Notes: generated from the letters alone by a model not told the origin. Shown: positions 35,481 to 47,622, counted from the first letter of the stretch. The stretch: 64,000 nt of DNA from Bradysia coprophila (GCF_014529535.1 NW_023503727.1:2418001-2482000); one strand, 5' to 3'. A program made the numbers and translations.

Positions 35481-36116
35481 GTACTAGTCTGGTGCGAGTT
35501 GACCTTTCGCTCATATTGAATGTAAAAAGCGATTTTATGGTTGATTATCGTAGGTAGGTCGGCCACGAACTCGAATCGCAATGTTGCCAAGCTGGGATCG
35601 ACCTGGTTTGGGCGAGGGAGCCGCCGTCAGCTAAAGCTTCTTTCGGCTCTGTAAAATTGAATTTTAATCCGAATTGAGTGGGAAAAAATTCCTGTGTTCC
35701 TTGAACCTTTCTGCATACGAGGAAAATATAAGTGCTTGAAAAAGTATGCATGTGGCGCTGTAATTCAAGATGGCGCCCATCAATACAAAAAAGTGTGCAA
35801 ATCTGGAAAATCCGGTAAATGCTTTTTTATTTTTAACATAAAATAGACACCATTTGGAATAATTTCGCCCATGGAACCATGTCAAAAATATTTCATTTGA
35901 TATTTTTAAATAAATTTTCAAAAATCAAAATTTCATAGAGCGAAAAGAAGTGTTAGGCAACGTCGGCCCCCTAGACCATACCAGGCCGATCCCAGCTTGG
36001 CAACATCTCGATTTGAGTTACTGGTCGATCCATCTACGATAATCAACCATAAAATCGCTTTCTACATTCAATATGAGCGAAACGGCTTTTTTGGACAACT
36101 CGCACTTGACTAGTAC
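35481..36116. mobile_element. Non-autonomous DNA element with long TIRs
   Basis: Inverted arms of about 120-150 bp: GTACTAGTCTGGTGCGAGTT at the left mirrors AACTCGCACTTGACTAGTAC at the right. Internal shared blocks include AAAAGCGATTTTATGGTTGA and GTTGCCAAGCTGGGATCG. The 350-bp centre is unrelated and non-coding. The left arm is interrupted by small indels. Confidence 0.7.
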
Positions 36117-36141
36117 TGATTAAGGAGAAAATATGTTCTTT

Positions 36142-37405
36142 AGACCCGTACGAAGTACTGGGGTCTTATAGGTTTACGCATACGTTTGTAACACGTCGAA
36201 TTGGACTCCCTGAGTAAGGGGAAACCTATTGTGGTTGTCTAGAGATGCCAAATCCGCGAGAAAAAAAATGTCCGTCTGTCTGTCCGTCTGTCCGTCTGTC
36301 TGTCCGTCTGTCCGTCTGTCTGTCCGTCTGTCTGTCTGCACGATAACTTGAGTAAAACGCATCCGATTTTGAAAATTCTTTTTTTTCCCGTTTGGTAATG
36401 TCAAAAGACAGGCTAAGTTCGAAGATGAGTGATTTTGGATCGACCCCTCCCGAGCTGTGGCCCAATAAGTGCTTTACGGTTTTTCGAAGATATCTCCGGA
36501 CATTTAAACGTTAAACTTGTAAGTGATACGTCAAATAAAAGGTATTTACAATACCGATCGACAACAAAAAAGTTTATGGAAATTGGATGACCGACTCGTG
36601 AGTTAGACCCCTTGGTGTGGAACAGGCACAGGGCGGCAAGCAGTTTTTGCTTGTAGGTCGGCCACATTTGAACATATTTCGTCTGTTTTAGCTTTATTAG
36701 ATAGGTATTGACCGTACCAATCAGGGAAAAAAAAGTTTATGAAATTATGTTCTCCGGAGCGTGAGCTAGGTCTCTTGGAGTGAGCTCTTATCTGGCTACT
36801 CGGAAGTACAGTGAACGTGGTGTATTTTGACAATATCTCGAGTAAATTTTGACCGAATTTCATGAATTTTTTTTTTGTTTGAAAGGTATTAACGAATGTA
36901 AAGCGTCGGTACTATTTCCGGTCTCCTAACAAAATGGCTGCCGGCGGCCATATTGGATTTTATAAAAAGTGATATAAAGTGGGAAAAATGGTACTTAGAG
37001 TGTTTATGTTAACATGGAAATAATTTGTTATGTGTGTGGGGTGTTTCAGGCATTCCATATATGGACATCTATATTCACCTATATTGAGCTATATACAGGC
37101 ATATAGAGCTATAAAATAGCAAATTCATTTGTGGAATGTTTATTTGTAGTGAAATATAGGTAAATATAGCGGTATATAGCTGTTTAAATAGGAATTTATG
37201 AAATTTGACTTCGTACGGGGCTGTCTATATTGCCTCCGGCAATTTAATTGTATATGCTAACAAGGCAAAGAGTGGATAATGTAAGTGATTTAAAAGGAAG
37301 AATAGTTTTTCAGCAGAGAAGAAAATGAAGTAAGAGAAATGAAGAGTTTCACATTAAAGGCTTTTGATACGAATAGGTGTTTCGTACGGGTCGGCGTTAG
37401 CTATG
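36142..37405 (+). mobile_element. R1 copy C: diverged R1 family member
   Basis: Starts AGACCCGTACGAAGTACTGG after a T run, matching the R1 5' end. It then carries the GTCCGTCTGTCTGTCCG microsatellite, the ATATGGACATCTATAT and GAGCTATATA blocks shared with copies D and F, and a late TTCGTACGGGTCGGCG that matches the R1 3' subterminal motif. The 3' end near 37405, before a T run, is inferred. Confidence 0.6.
36268..36340. repeat. GTCTGTCC microsatellite inside R1-C
   Basis: Tandem GTCTGTCC/GTCCGTCT words. The same motif is present in shorter form in other R1 copies (e.g. 51634-51662). Confidence 0.85.
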
Positions 37406-37943
37406 TTTTTACATGTGTTCCACGTTGTAAGAATGTGTTTGGATCATATCTTCATATAAGATTGGGTTTGCTTCCATTGATTCCACCTCAAAACCATAAG
37501 ATAGACTTTTGACAGCAGAACTGTGTCAAAATACCTGAGCTTATACGACGCAATGGCCTGTAATAATCGGCATAGTGAAACACTCTCTGTCACCGTATTT
37601 TTTTACACTGATTTTGTAAATTCTTTACGTATGGAGTAACTGCCAAGAGTGTGGGACAGTTAATATATTTACTGAAATGAATAAATTATTTTATTTTTCA
37701 TTCGATTCTCTGAGAACATTCGGCGTTCGTTGCTCATAAGATCAACAGTTGCGTTTTGAAAGTCTTTTAGTCGCCTTATCGCCTTTCCTCCTATACGTTC
37801 ATTGTTGTTGAAAAAATTATTTTATTGTTTTTGGTGATATTGCATTCACTGCACAAGTTTTGTAAACAGCGGGACACGTAATTGTTGTTTTGTGTTTTGA
37901 AGATTATATTTGCCGTGGGTAACGAGAAAAAAAAAATCGAAAA
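37406..37943. other. Upstream region of the MARVEL-like gene
   Basis: No gene or repeat recognised. It presumably contains the promoter and 5' UTR of the gene starting at 37944. Confidence 0.4.
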
Positions 37944-40900
37944 ATGGAATACGATTCATCATATTTGAATACCACGCCCGGAAAAGCGAAAATAAGCTGT
38001 TTGGTATGTCGTATGGAATTTGATTAGGAATATTTTATATTTAGACAAAGCGAATGAACCTTAGAATTTCGATAGCACACGCTTCGATCAGAATAGATTT
38101 TTTGTTCAATTTTTTTTTTACTTAAGAAGGAACAGTATGTTTGTTGGAATTAAGTGTTTAGGGCTAAGTTGGAGAGCCTAGATACAAACTTTATAAGCCT
38201 TTCGCTTATACAGCATAATGTATGGGAGATTAGACGAAGTGAAAGATGTTCTGTCAGAAACTAAAAAATAATTGAAACAACAGAAGTAGTAGATTTTCGA
38301 TATATCGGATAAGCTTGCCGTGTGTAAACCACTGTTTCGATCCAACGAGATATCGTTTTGTGAATAACTTAAAAAATTTAATTTACTGTCATCTCATCAG
38401 GCCACGGCGACAGTGGCTGGATGATGACTAGTCTTCCACTCCCAGTCATAATCCTATACGTGTAATAGTTCAGTGAATTATAACAAAAATGAAACGAAAT
38501 TCGGTTGAACTATCCAACAGAGTCTAAACAGTCTAGGAGGGATTCTTTTGAAAAACAGCCTACCGAAATCGAACGTGTTTTCTAGTGGAACTTTTTATAG
38601 GTACCTAGAAAGGTCTTCGACCCTAGAACCCAAAACCACTCTCAAAAAAATTCTTCGAAGCTTTTATGGCTGGTGAAAGGTGATCGAAAACCGAAAACTT
38701 GCACTTTTCTTACCAAAATTTCTCCGGGTACACGAGTCGTACATGGTCTTGTGGGGTGTCATTAGAAAGGTAATCACATGTACTATTGAGCCGAATAGAG
38801 ACTCATTGGTTTTAAAATTCATCGACACTGAAATATGTGCAGTTGAAGTTTTCAACCGAAAACTTGCACTTTTCTTACCAATATTTCTCCAGTTACACGA
38901 GCCGTACATAGTGGTGTGGGGTATCATTTGAAAGGTAATTTTATGTGCTTTTGGGCCAAATAGGGTTGTGGGGATTTAAGTGAAACATAATGATGTTTCA
39001 CTGTTCCACAAGTGAGAATGCTGCTAAAGAGAAAGATGTGTTCTCGTTGAGAGCAGAAAATATTCTGATTTATTTATTCATAATATTCGGTCTTTTATAC
39101 AGATGCGCCTATTGTTTATAATATGTATGAAGGTACAAAGTCCGTATGCTATTGTGCGTATTTAGCTAAATGATGAGTATAATAAATGTATGTTTGGAGT
39201 CGCATGATGTTTCGATGTTGTGCCTGTCGATATAGTGGTGACGCCACATAACTCCCCCTCCAGAAACGTCGTGCGAGGATGATTGAAGAAGAGATGGCGT
39301 TTGTGCCCCAAAATTTGAATCCTGATGACGATTTTCGCTGATGGCCAGAAGGTACCAATCATGATGAATGTGATAGACGGGTGAATTCAAGGCATTGGTT
39401 GAATTCGGAGTGCGCAATAATGTTGAGTAACCAATTCGATGATGGATTTGTTGTCCTCTAATGAATGATGAATGACCGTTGGTGTCTCGAAATTGGATGA
39501 TTCGCTGGAGCAGTTGAGCGATCGAAGATTGCAGAATTTTAGCTGGTTCCTGGTTGAAGATGCGTGGCTAGTTCTGATGCCTCTGCTGGAATCGGTTTGA
39601 TGATGCCTTGGAAGGACTGGTTCCATGGAATAGTAGTAGCCATAAAACGTTCAAAATAAGGTGGAACCAAAAGGAAATTCGATTGTTGCAGCTTGTTGGT
39701 CCTTCTATGTGTTTTTAGAGATTCCCCATTGAGACGAAGTGTTGTCGTTTACCAAGTCTTTGTGGTGGTTATTTTTCATGCCATGATGATGGAAACGATG
39801 GTGGTCACTCAGGAAATATTTTGCGAGCTGAGCTGCGTTGAAGTTGAGCTGAGCTAATGTTGAGCTGAGTGAATGCTGAACTGCGTTTGTTTTTATATTG
39901 CAGAATGTCAAGTGCAGTCTTTCAAGAGAAAATGTTAGGTGCTGAGTGAGCAAGTAGAAAATTTTCTTTGAACAGTGAACTTAGCTAGTGATTAAGTTGG
40001 TTTTTGTTGATTGTTCGTCGTGTTGGAACAAGAATGACGATGCAAATCCTTGATTGTCATGTTGTCTCATGACATAATGCTTTCAAGTTTGTACTCACTT
40101 CGTTTATCGGAAGTTGAAAGCGTGTTGTATTTCAAATCGGTTAAAACTGCATTAAAAATACTTCGGATGGTTGCCAAAGTTTCCAGAGAACACTTTGCGT
40201 TTTACTAGGTTGCTAGTAAAAACTGATTTGAGTTTCACCTCGACGGTTTTGCGTGAGACAATGTGAAGCATACAAGCATTTTAAAAATGAAAAGAAAATT
40301 CATTCTTTGTTTGTGTTGTTTCAACTATCAAATAATAGTTAATGGTCTGTTGTTAAGGTTAATGTAACCTTTACACAATTACTGCAAAGTTAGAAAACGC
40401 AATGTCGATAAAAAGTGTACTTAGTACTTTAGCTTTTTAGAATGACTGTATAGTTTTCTAGGCGTAATTCATATGTGCAATGAATTAACTTTGCAGGACG
40501 AGCGACTGTGATACAGTTTGTTGCAATGCTCGTAAAATTACTGATGAGAAACGAAATTACGGAAAAACGGACTGTACAGATTTTTTCCAAATGTTAACTC
40601 GTACATCAGATTTTGAGATGCTAAAAAGATTTATAAGAAGGTCGGAACTAACGAACAGAACATGAGCTAAGTTCGTGAATTAGCATCGCTACCATCGGTG
40701 GGAGTCTCGATTGATTGTTGTTACACGCTCGCGAACTTAATCCACCTTATGATAATAAAATGTCGCGTTACTGTGCACGGTTGTGCCATAGTACTTCAAG
40801 CGGCTGGCCTGATGTATTTCTGATCATATCCATAGACATTACAAGGATGTAGCAACATGTAGATGCTAGGCAACCTTCAGACATATAGATCATGATAACT

Positions 40901-43338
40901 GACATGTAAAAGTTGGTTAACTTAGGTCCAGACTATGCTTAGGTTTTCCCGAAGTAACAGTTACCAGGTTGAAACACTTTCGTAACATAAAGTTTGTTGA
41001 ACAGCGAAAGCGAAACCTATGAAGTGGTAGACATTTTTAGTTTCGACCTGTAAAACTTATTTTTCGTTCATCCAAACGTGCTGAAGTATAGTAAGCGTAA
41101 GGTTGAGAACAAAAAATTTTCGCGATAGATGTTGCATCGCGGTTGGCGTGATTTGATTTGAGTCGTAAACGTTACCACAGTTTGTGTAATGACGTACGTG
41201 CTTGTACGATAGATTCGCTTATGTCAGCTGAATCGTGTACTTGTTTTACCATTTCTTACTGATTTCATTTGTTGACACATTAAATACGTTTTTTGTTGAG
41301 TTAGGCTAGAAAATTTAGCTTTACTGTGAAAACGTGCTTGAACTGTGTTAATTGATAGCTTATGCTATTGAAAGAATAATGGTATAGACTCAGATTTTTG
41401 AACACAAAATGTCTAAATTTACCGCTTCAATGCGATATTAGAAATTGTGCTATGTTAATTATTAATTTGAGCGACGGGCGCGACTAGTCTTGGATTGACG
41501 GGCGCGGCTGGTCGGAGAGTGACGGGCGCGACTAGTCTTGAATTGCCGGGCTCGACTTGTTGAAGAGCTACTGGCTTGATTAGTTATGAAGCGCGGTCTT
41601 GATTAGTCGTGAAGCGACGGGCGTGACTAGTCATGGAAGCAGTACAGCAGAAATCTACAAAGTGTTTCACTTTGTGAGTGCACTGTAGTGTACTGGAATG
41701 TCGGAGATGTTGCTCGTTGCAATGTCCGAGATTGAATGCCTGAATGGTACATGAAGCATTCGGTATGTATGCTAAACAATGTTAGTTTAACATAGGCTAT
41801 TCTAGATTCTAGATGAATCTAGCGAATAACAAAATTAAGTTTTTCGGTGGTAGATTTGTACCAGCATAGTAATTTGACTGTTCAGAGGTAATGCTCTGTG
41901 AACGTCGGGGTCACCAGTTGTGGGGATTTAAGTGAAACATAATGATGTTTCACTGTTCCACAAGTGAGAATGCTGCTAAAGAGAAAGATGTGTTCTCGTT
42001 GAGAGCAGAAAATATTCTGATTTATTTATTCATAATATTCGGTCTTTTATACAGATGCGCCTATTGTTTATAATATGTATGAAGGTACAAAGTCCGTATG
42101 CTATTGTGCGTATTTAGCTAAATGATGAGTATAATAAATGTATGTTTGGAGTCGCATGATGTTTCGATGTTGTGCCTGTCGATATAGTGGTGACGCCACA
42201 GGGTCTTATGGGGTTTGGATGCATATGCGATGAAATATGGACACTTAAACATTTCAACTTCTCATATTTCATCGCATATGCATCCAAACCCCATAAGACC
42301 CTATTTGGCCCAAAAGCACATAAAATTACCTTTCAAATGATACCCCACACCACTATGTACGGCTCGTGTAACTGGAGAAATATTGGTAAGAAAAGTGCAA
42401 GTTTTCGGTTGAAAACTTCAACTGCACATATTTCAGTGTGGATTAATTTTAAAACCAATGAGTCTCTATTCGGCTCAATAGCACATGTGATTACCTTTCT
42501 AATGACACCCCACAAGACCATGTACGGCTCGTGTACCCGGAGAAATTTTGGTAAGAAAAGTGCAAATTTTCGGTTTTTGATCACCTTTCACCAGCCATAA
42601 AAGCTTCGAAGAATTTTTTTGAGAGTGGTTTTGGGTTCTAGGGTCGCAGTCCTTTTTAGGCACATATAAAAAAGTCCACTGGAAAATGCGTCCGATTTCG
42701 GTAGGCTGTTTTTCAAAAGAATCCCTCCTAGACGTATCCTATACTAAGTAGGGTTTCTAAGAATACCTTTCCTTAACCCTGGTGTTAAGTGTGTTTTTAA
42801 TCGGTTTGTTTATCTCCGCTCAAATATCCAACTTCAACTCGTTCGTCCTATTTCAGACATTTGGATTTATCGGTTTACTGGCTTGTAACATCGCCGGAGT
42901 CCATGTAGCACAATACAATTCGGCAGCTGGAACCGCATTTTTGGTCACACTGATCCTGTTGCTGTTACTGGTCTGCAAATCCAGTTTGCGTCAATCGGCG
43001 ATTTTCCAAAAAATCGAACTCATCATTTGCATCATTTTGACCATATTCTACGTGGTTGGTTCAATTGACATAATCCGAGCTTGTTGGTACTATTTGTTCA
43101 CCAATTTTATACTCGGACGATTCATTGGCACGTTAATTGCATCGGTAAGTTATAACAAGCAATGAGACTCTCCTATCATACATTGTATCAATGCGTTTCA
43201 ATCGGTCTCATTAAATTTCCTTTTCCATTTTTATGCACATTGACACAGATTTGCAGCATTTTAGCAACCTTGGCCTATGGCTACGATTCAATAGACAAGT
43301 TTCGCGAAACGAGAGGCGTCTCAACATCGAACGTTTAA
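37944..43338 (+). CDS. MARVEL-like four-transmembrane protein
   Basis: Three exons: 37944-38003, 42857-43144, 43249-43338; 145 aa; phases 0/0 and GT-AG junctions. Exon 1 encodes MEYDSSYLNTTPGKAKISCL, whose short hydrophilic N-terminus with Pro-Gly before the first helix is typical of small MARVEL proteins. Four hydrophobic segments follow (FGFIGLLACNIAGV; TAFLVTLILLLLLVC; IELIICIILTIFYVVG; FIGTLIAS joined to ICSILATLAYG). MARVEL proteins sit in membranes at sites of apposition or vesicle traffic. Intron 1 is 4.85 kb because of a palindromic element with a nested LTR retrotransposon. AATAAA at 43427-43432. Linking exon 1 to exon 2 is inferred from phase and family pattern. Confidence 0.72.
38967..39248 (-). 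repeat. 3' LTR (in element orientation)
   Basis: 282 bp, apparently identical to 41919-42200. Starts TGTGGGGATTTAAGTG and ends TGGTGACGCCACA on the plus strand. Confidence 0.92.
41475..41635. repeat. GACGGGCGCGACTAGTC tandem motif in the LTR-element leader
   Basis: Seven or eight diverged copies of a GC-rich word (GACGGGCGCGACTAGTCNTG and variants) spaced about 20-28 bp. They lie roughly 280-440 nt inside the element from the primer-binding side. Strikingly GC-rich against an AT-rich background. Confidence 0.7.
41919..42200 (-). repeat. 5' LTR (in element orientation)
   Basis: 282 bp, apparently identical to 38967-39248. Identity of the two LTRs implies a recent insertion. Confidence 0.92.
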
Positions 43339-43432
43339 GTCATGTTTTGTTGTTTTCGTAAATTAACTAAAAAACGTCATCGCTTTTGGTGTGCTTAAGG
43401 TGAGAGAGATGACGTAATGTGAACATAATAAA

Positions 43433-45636
43433 ACGAATGATTTATTAATGTGTAATTGGATACCGTCAATCCGGCCATATTACACAAAACCTTGCTATAT
43501 CATCATAACATCAGAGAGTCCACCAATTCAACCAAAATAAATTTATTCAACTTAAGTACAAGAGTGTGAGATATATATAATGTGTAAAAAGAGAATTGTT
43601 GGTATGGTATGAATGGTTCGCACGTTTGTTTGCGGAATATTAAATGAATGTTTGAAGAATGAAATAAAAAAAAAATTTTGCGTACAGGACAGAGACAAAA
43701 AATACTTAACACAACGAGTTAACACAGTTTTTACTTAATTTATTATTAAAATATGGTCTAATCCGTTGGTTTGTTTTTACTAGAATTTCGGAGTGTCAAT
43801 TGTAATTAAACGCTTTTATTGAGTTCAAATTCTTTTACTCATTGTCCCCCGGGAAATAAGTCATCACTTCATTGACATGAGCGTTTAAACTCATTTCCCG
43901 GGGGCCTAGTGAGTAAAATAACTTACGTAATTGCTTGGAACTTTGTATTTTGCCAAGTGTGGTTGCATCCCTCGTCTTCGGCTCGAGTTGCAAACGCCAC
44001 ACTTGGTAAAATAAAAAGTTCCAAACAAAGACGTAATCTACTATTACTCAATAGGGTAAGCGAACTTAGCTTACACTTACTTAATGGCGGCTAAACTATA
44101 CCTCAAGTTTTTGGGTACTTGACAATGAGACAATGGAAATGACTTTTTACGTGTTTACCGACCTCGGCTTCGCCTTGGATCGGCACCACAAAAAGCAACA
44201 TTTTCATGATTTGTCCCATTGGTAAGTAATGTACTGATATTGATCACTGCCAGTGTTGACTCGATAAAAACAAATGTCTTCTTGAATAAACAGATGTCGT
44301 CATTGGAATGGAATGATCATTAAAGTTTCCATTGATTATAAAAAGGAATATTTAATTATCGATCGTCAACTGAAACTCATTTTATTTATGCAAATTTTCG
44401 TCGATCAGTCAATTTTTGTATTGAAGACGTAAGGTCGTTTCTATGAAGAATGATTATGGACTTAAATAATATAACAAAAAACTAAGATTTTTGGAAATGA
44501 ATACGACCAAAATTATACTTTTGTTCAGATTAGACGACAGTTTTTGTTTTATTTTATAATTAAGAGTGAGTCAACATTTTGTTCTCGAGAATTGGCACTC
44601 TGATAAGAAGTTTTTTTGTTCTTCATTTAGTATATATGCCAGCTCTCTCTCTCTCTGTCTTTATATTTTTCTAAAAACAAAAAAACGATTTATTCAAATG
44701 TGTCTCAGTCATTTATTTTGTCACATTTTTCTGATTAATTAAACGAATCTTTGAAAATTTTCTCTTTTTTTTATTTTTAAAATTATGTGATCAGGAAAGG
44801 TGAATGAGATCAGTGTTACGATGAAGAACCGTATATATACGCTCTGTGTGTATATACCTTATAAAACACAAAACAAACATTTCACATTTATATATAAATA
44901 TCCATCGCACAAACATTATAAATCGCAACACATGTTTCTTATGGAGTTTTCAGCGATTATTTACGTTTACAATGTTTGTATATAAATGCTCTTGCCTATT
45001 TTAAACCATAGAGGTAGCCTACCATAGTTTGTAGTTTCTCGGTTTTGTTTTGCCGATTGTTGTAGTGAGTGAAATGCACTTTATTTTCATAGATTTTTAA
45101 AGTGGACTTTTTGATATGTGCCTAGATAAGTATTGGTTCCCAGAGGCCAAAAATCTTTTTTTTTTTAATTTCTTCGATTCTTGTATGGCTAGCGAGAGGT
45201 GATCCAAAACCGAAAACATGCACTTTTCATCTGGAAATTTCTCCGGCAACATGACAGCTACATGGGCGTGTGGGGTGTCATTGGTAACGTAATTGAATGT
45301 ACTTTCGGGGTCGATCATGGGGGTAGAACGCAACCCTGACGAGTTACGAGCAGTTGAAAGTATGGGTAAAAGTTTGATTATTTAGGCGAACTTGTGACGG
45401 TTCCTGTGCATCCAAATAGCAACAAAAACATCAAAAAACTCTTTCCCCTAATTGGTCTTAGCTTTGGAATGACACCACACATGTATGGGTATTGGTATAA
45501 TGACCGCAAGCTTGACGTGTAAATACAGCACTCATCTATTCACTCGTGATTTTCATACATCTAAGTAATAGGAACTGTGTTATTTCTTCAACTGATTTGC
45601 AGACACTTGGCCCATGGTGTACCGAAGCAATTAATG
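43433..45636. other. Gene-poor AT-rich interval
   Basis: Holds two adjacent hairpins at 43832-43919 (CATTGTCCCCCGGGAAAT / ATTTCCCGGGGGCCTAGTG) and 43923-44036 (TTGCCAAGTGTGG / CCACACTTGGTAAAA). A CTCTCT run lies near 44643-44660. A diverged half-arm of the palindromic element lies at about 45097-45335 (CCGAAAACATGCACTTTTCA). No gene recognised. Confidence 0.5.
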
Positions 45637-47622
45637 TCATTTTGTGAGCATGTTGCGTTGCCATAGTCTTTTGATGGATTTCAATTTGTTCGAGTTAATT
45701 TTGATGTTTTCAAACCCAGCAACTAGTCGGCCATTGATACGGTCGACGAACCCTTTGATTCCGGTATCTTTGAAGAGAACTTCTGAATTGCCTTTCTCAG
45801 TCTGAGCAATGAGTCTGTTGATAATTTCATCCAAAGCGACTGGGTTAAATCCAGCAGGGTTCTGCTGTACTCTATACTGAGACAATTCATTTTGAAAATT
45901 TATTGTGAACTGATACCAATTCTTGGAATCTGATAGATGTTTAATTGAGACTGCCAATCCGTTCTGGATTTCTATTTTTACAGACGACGCAGCATTGTTC
46001 AATGATTCCACAAACTTAACCACTTCAATATGATCAGAAAGCAATTTTAAGGTGTCTGAAGATATATGAATGCGAAGAGAGTTGATAGCTGCTATCAGTT
46101 GACTGTTAAATACTGTCGGTTCTTTTGATGCAACAGTAGAAAGTGTATTCAATTGCGATAACATAAACTGAGACAAAGTGTTGACATCAGACATTTCCGC
46201 CTCCTTCTTGAAGTAAAATGACTTGATTTGATTGTTAATATTCAGAACATCGCGAGCTAATTGAGCTTTCACTTCGGCCACCAATTCCAATTTGTATTTA
46301 TCCTTCGTTTTCGACAGAGATTCTTTTACACTTTTCAGTCCTTCTGTTATTCTGAAAGCTCTCGAAAGCTTTCCACTGCACACTGAAGTAAAATAATGAG
46401 CAAATCCTATGTGTCGATCTAATGCGTTCAGTGTCTCTCCTTGTATGTTGAATTGAAGGATGGAAATTGCACCGGCCAATTGTTGCTTGAATAATTCAAT
46501 ATCATCAGAGTTAACCTTTGACAACTGTTCGATACCCGTGATCAAACTCGTGATCCGAGCCCGTTTATCTGGGGTTCGTGTAGCTTGCTGAGCAAATACT
46601 TTACGAATATCATTACCAATGTTCACCACATCATTCATAAGGCTGTGTTCAAGCTTTTCAAACAGGCTGTGAACCTTGAGTTTCGACTCGGCCGAAATCG
46701 AATATCCAAAATCATCATCTTGCTTGCGTGTATATTTGAGTCTGTTTTTCAACATCGTTCTGATTGCCTGTCGCTCTTGCTTGGGGAGTGTCATTTCGTT
46801 GAAAATTCCTTCTTCTGTTGGTGCACGAACTATTTGAATGCGACTTAGTTTGTTGTCCTGTTTCTGTAGCAGAATGTCAATGAATTTCGCCATCTTCGGT
46901 TTAATCAAGGGATCCTCACTGTTCAAATCTGACTTGGTTTGTTCGAGAAACTTGCCGATTAGTTCAATGGTCTTTGCATCCGTCACAATTTGTCCATTCG
47001 ATACTTTCGTTTCAACTTTAGTCACTACCAGTGCCATTGAATCTCGATATTTGTCGATATTCCTTATCAAAGCTGTAGCGTGTCGCGCTAGCTTCTTGAA
47101 ATCATGTCGATCTCCACCAACTCGTACCGATGAATAAGCGATGGCAAACACGAATTTAACAGAATTCGCAAATTTCAACAGTTTCTGTATCAAGTATGTC
47201 ACAGAGAGATCGTGTTCAACGCCTCGAGAATCTTCGAACCCTGCGGAATCATAGTATGAAGTGTGATCCACTCTATCGATACGAAGATTGGGAATTATCG
47301 TTTGCGATTGGGTAGATTTATCCGGCGGACTGATAAGCTTATTTTCATCCACAATCACGTATTCTCCGGAGCCTTCATCAGTCTCAACTGCTATCAATTT
47401 CACACCAGTCAGCAAGAAGGTCAATGTACTTTTTCCAGATCCAGTGTTACCCAATACTACCACGACATCTTTCTGTTCACCCAAAATGAAGTTCTTACTA
47501 CATTCGTCGAGAAAATCAAAAATCTTCTGAACGGAATCCGAACCTGTTTGATTTCCTGCTTTAACAGCATTTACTAAAATACACGAGGCGTACAAGTAAC
47601 ACAATCCGAACCGTAACAACAT
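45637..47622 (-). CDS. Secreted AIG1/septin-type P-loop GTPase, truncated copy
   Basis: A single open frame of 661 aa. A signal peptide (residues 1-22) precedes a TRAFAC-type G domain: P-loop GNTGSGKST at 58-66, G3 DSAGF at 125-129, G4-like TKVE at 201-204. About 400 residues of helical sequence follow. It is nearly identical to the first 655 residues of the long gene at 59889 (I count roughly 15 substitutions), but diverges abruptly after QRNMLT and ends Lys-stop. It therefore lacks the Gly-rich, coiled-coil and hairpin parts. The breakpoint at about 45642 is the outer end of the inverted duplication. The promoter with TATA box is duplicated too. It may be an expressed GTPase-only form or a dying copy; the frame is intact. 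The exact GTPase subfamily is uncertain. Confidence 0.75.
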   Translation of the reverse strand: MLLRFGLCYLYASCILVNAVKAGNQTGSDSVQKIFDFLDECSKNFILGEQKDVVVVLGNTGSGKSTLTFLLTGVKLIAVETDEGSGEYVIVDENKLISPPDKSTQSQTIIPNLRIDRVDHTSYYDSAGFEDSRGVEHDLSVTYLIQKLLKFANSVKFVFAIAYSSVRVGGDRHDFKKLARHATALIRNIDKYRDSMALVVTKVETKVSNGQIVTDAKTIELIGKFLEQTKSDLNSEDPLIKPKMAKFIDILLQKQDNKLSRIQIVRAPTEEGIFNEMTLPKQERQAIRTMLKNRLKYTRKQDDDFGYSISAESKLKVHSLFEKLEHSLMNDVVNIGNDIRKVFAQQATRTPDKRARITSLITGIEQLSKVNSDDIELFKQQLAGAISILQFNIQGETLNALDRHIGFAHYFTSVCSGKLSRAFRITEGLKSVKESLSKTKDKYKLELVAEVKAQLARDVLNINNQIKSFYFKKEAEMSDVNTLSQFMLSQLNTLSTVASKEPTVFNSQLIAAINSLRIHISSDTLKLLSDHIEVVKFVESLNNAASSVKIEIQNGLAVSIKHLSDSKNWYQFTINFQNELSQYRVQQNPAGFNPVALDEIINRLIAQTEKGNSEVLFKDTGIKGFVDRINGRLVAGFENIKINSNKLKSIKRLWQRNMLTK

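Larger units (their letters stand above)
38967..42200 (-). mobile_element. Non-autonomous LTR retrotransposon
   Basis: Two 282-bp direct LTRs (38967-39248 and 41919-42200) appear identical base for base and carry TG...CA ends. The element is flanked by the 4-bp duplication GGGT, and the uninterrupted opposite arm of the host palindrome gives the empty site. Read on the minus strand, a primer-binding-like TGGTGACCCCGACG lies 2 nt after the 5' LTR and a purine tract (GGAGGGGGAG) lies just before the 3' LTR, so the element points leftward. The 2.67-kb interior has no gag-pol; minus frames of 79-82 codons are unsupported. Superfamily (Ty3 or BEL) unresolved. Confidence 0.9.
38531..42733. mobile_element. 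Large palindromic (foldback) element, split by an LTR retrotransposon
   Basis: Without the nested element this is a palindrome of about 970 bp. The left arm is 38531-38966 plus 42201-42240 and the right arm about 42258-42733; the centre is at GGATGCATATGCGATGAAAT / ATTTCATCGCATATGCATCC. Outer ends are GTCTAGGAGGGATTCTTTTG and its inverse. Each arm itself contains two diverged copies of a CGAAAACTTGCACTTTTCTTACC block. A related diverged half lies near 45097-45335. No protein is encoded; open frames on both strands are mirror translations of the arms. Confidence 0.85.

Noticed and set aside
38664-38931. Similar open frames on both strands, mirrored at 42333-42600
   Set aside because: Translations of the two arms of the palindromic element; no conserved protein and equally open on both strands.
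46585-47577. Antisense frames in the GTPase gene, repeated at 59934-60926
   Set aside because: Present in both copies only because the gene is duplicated; no independent signal.
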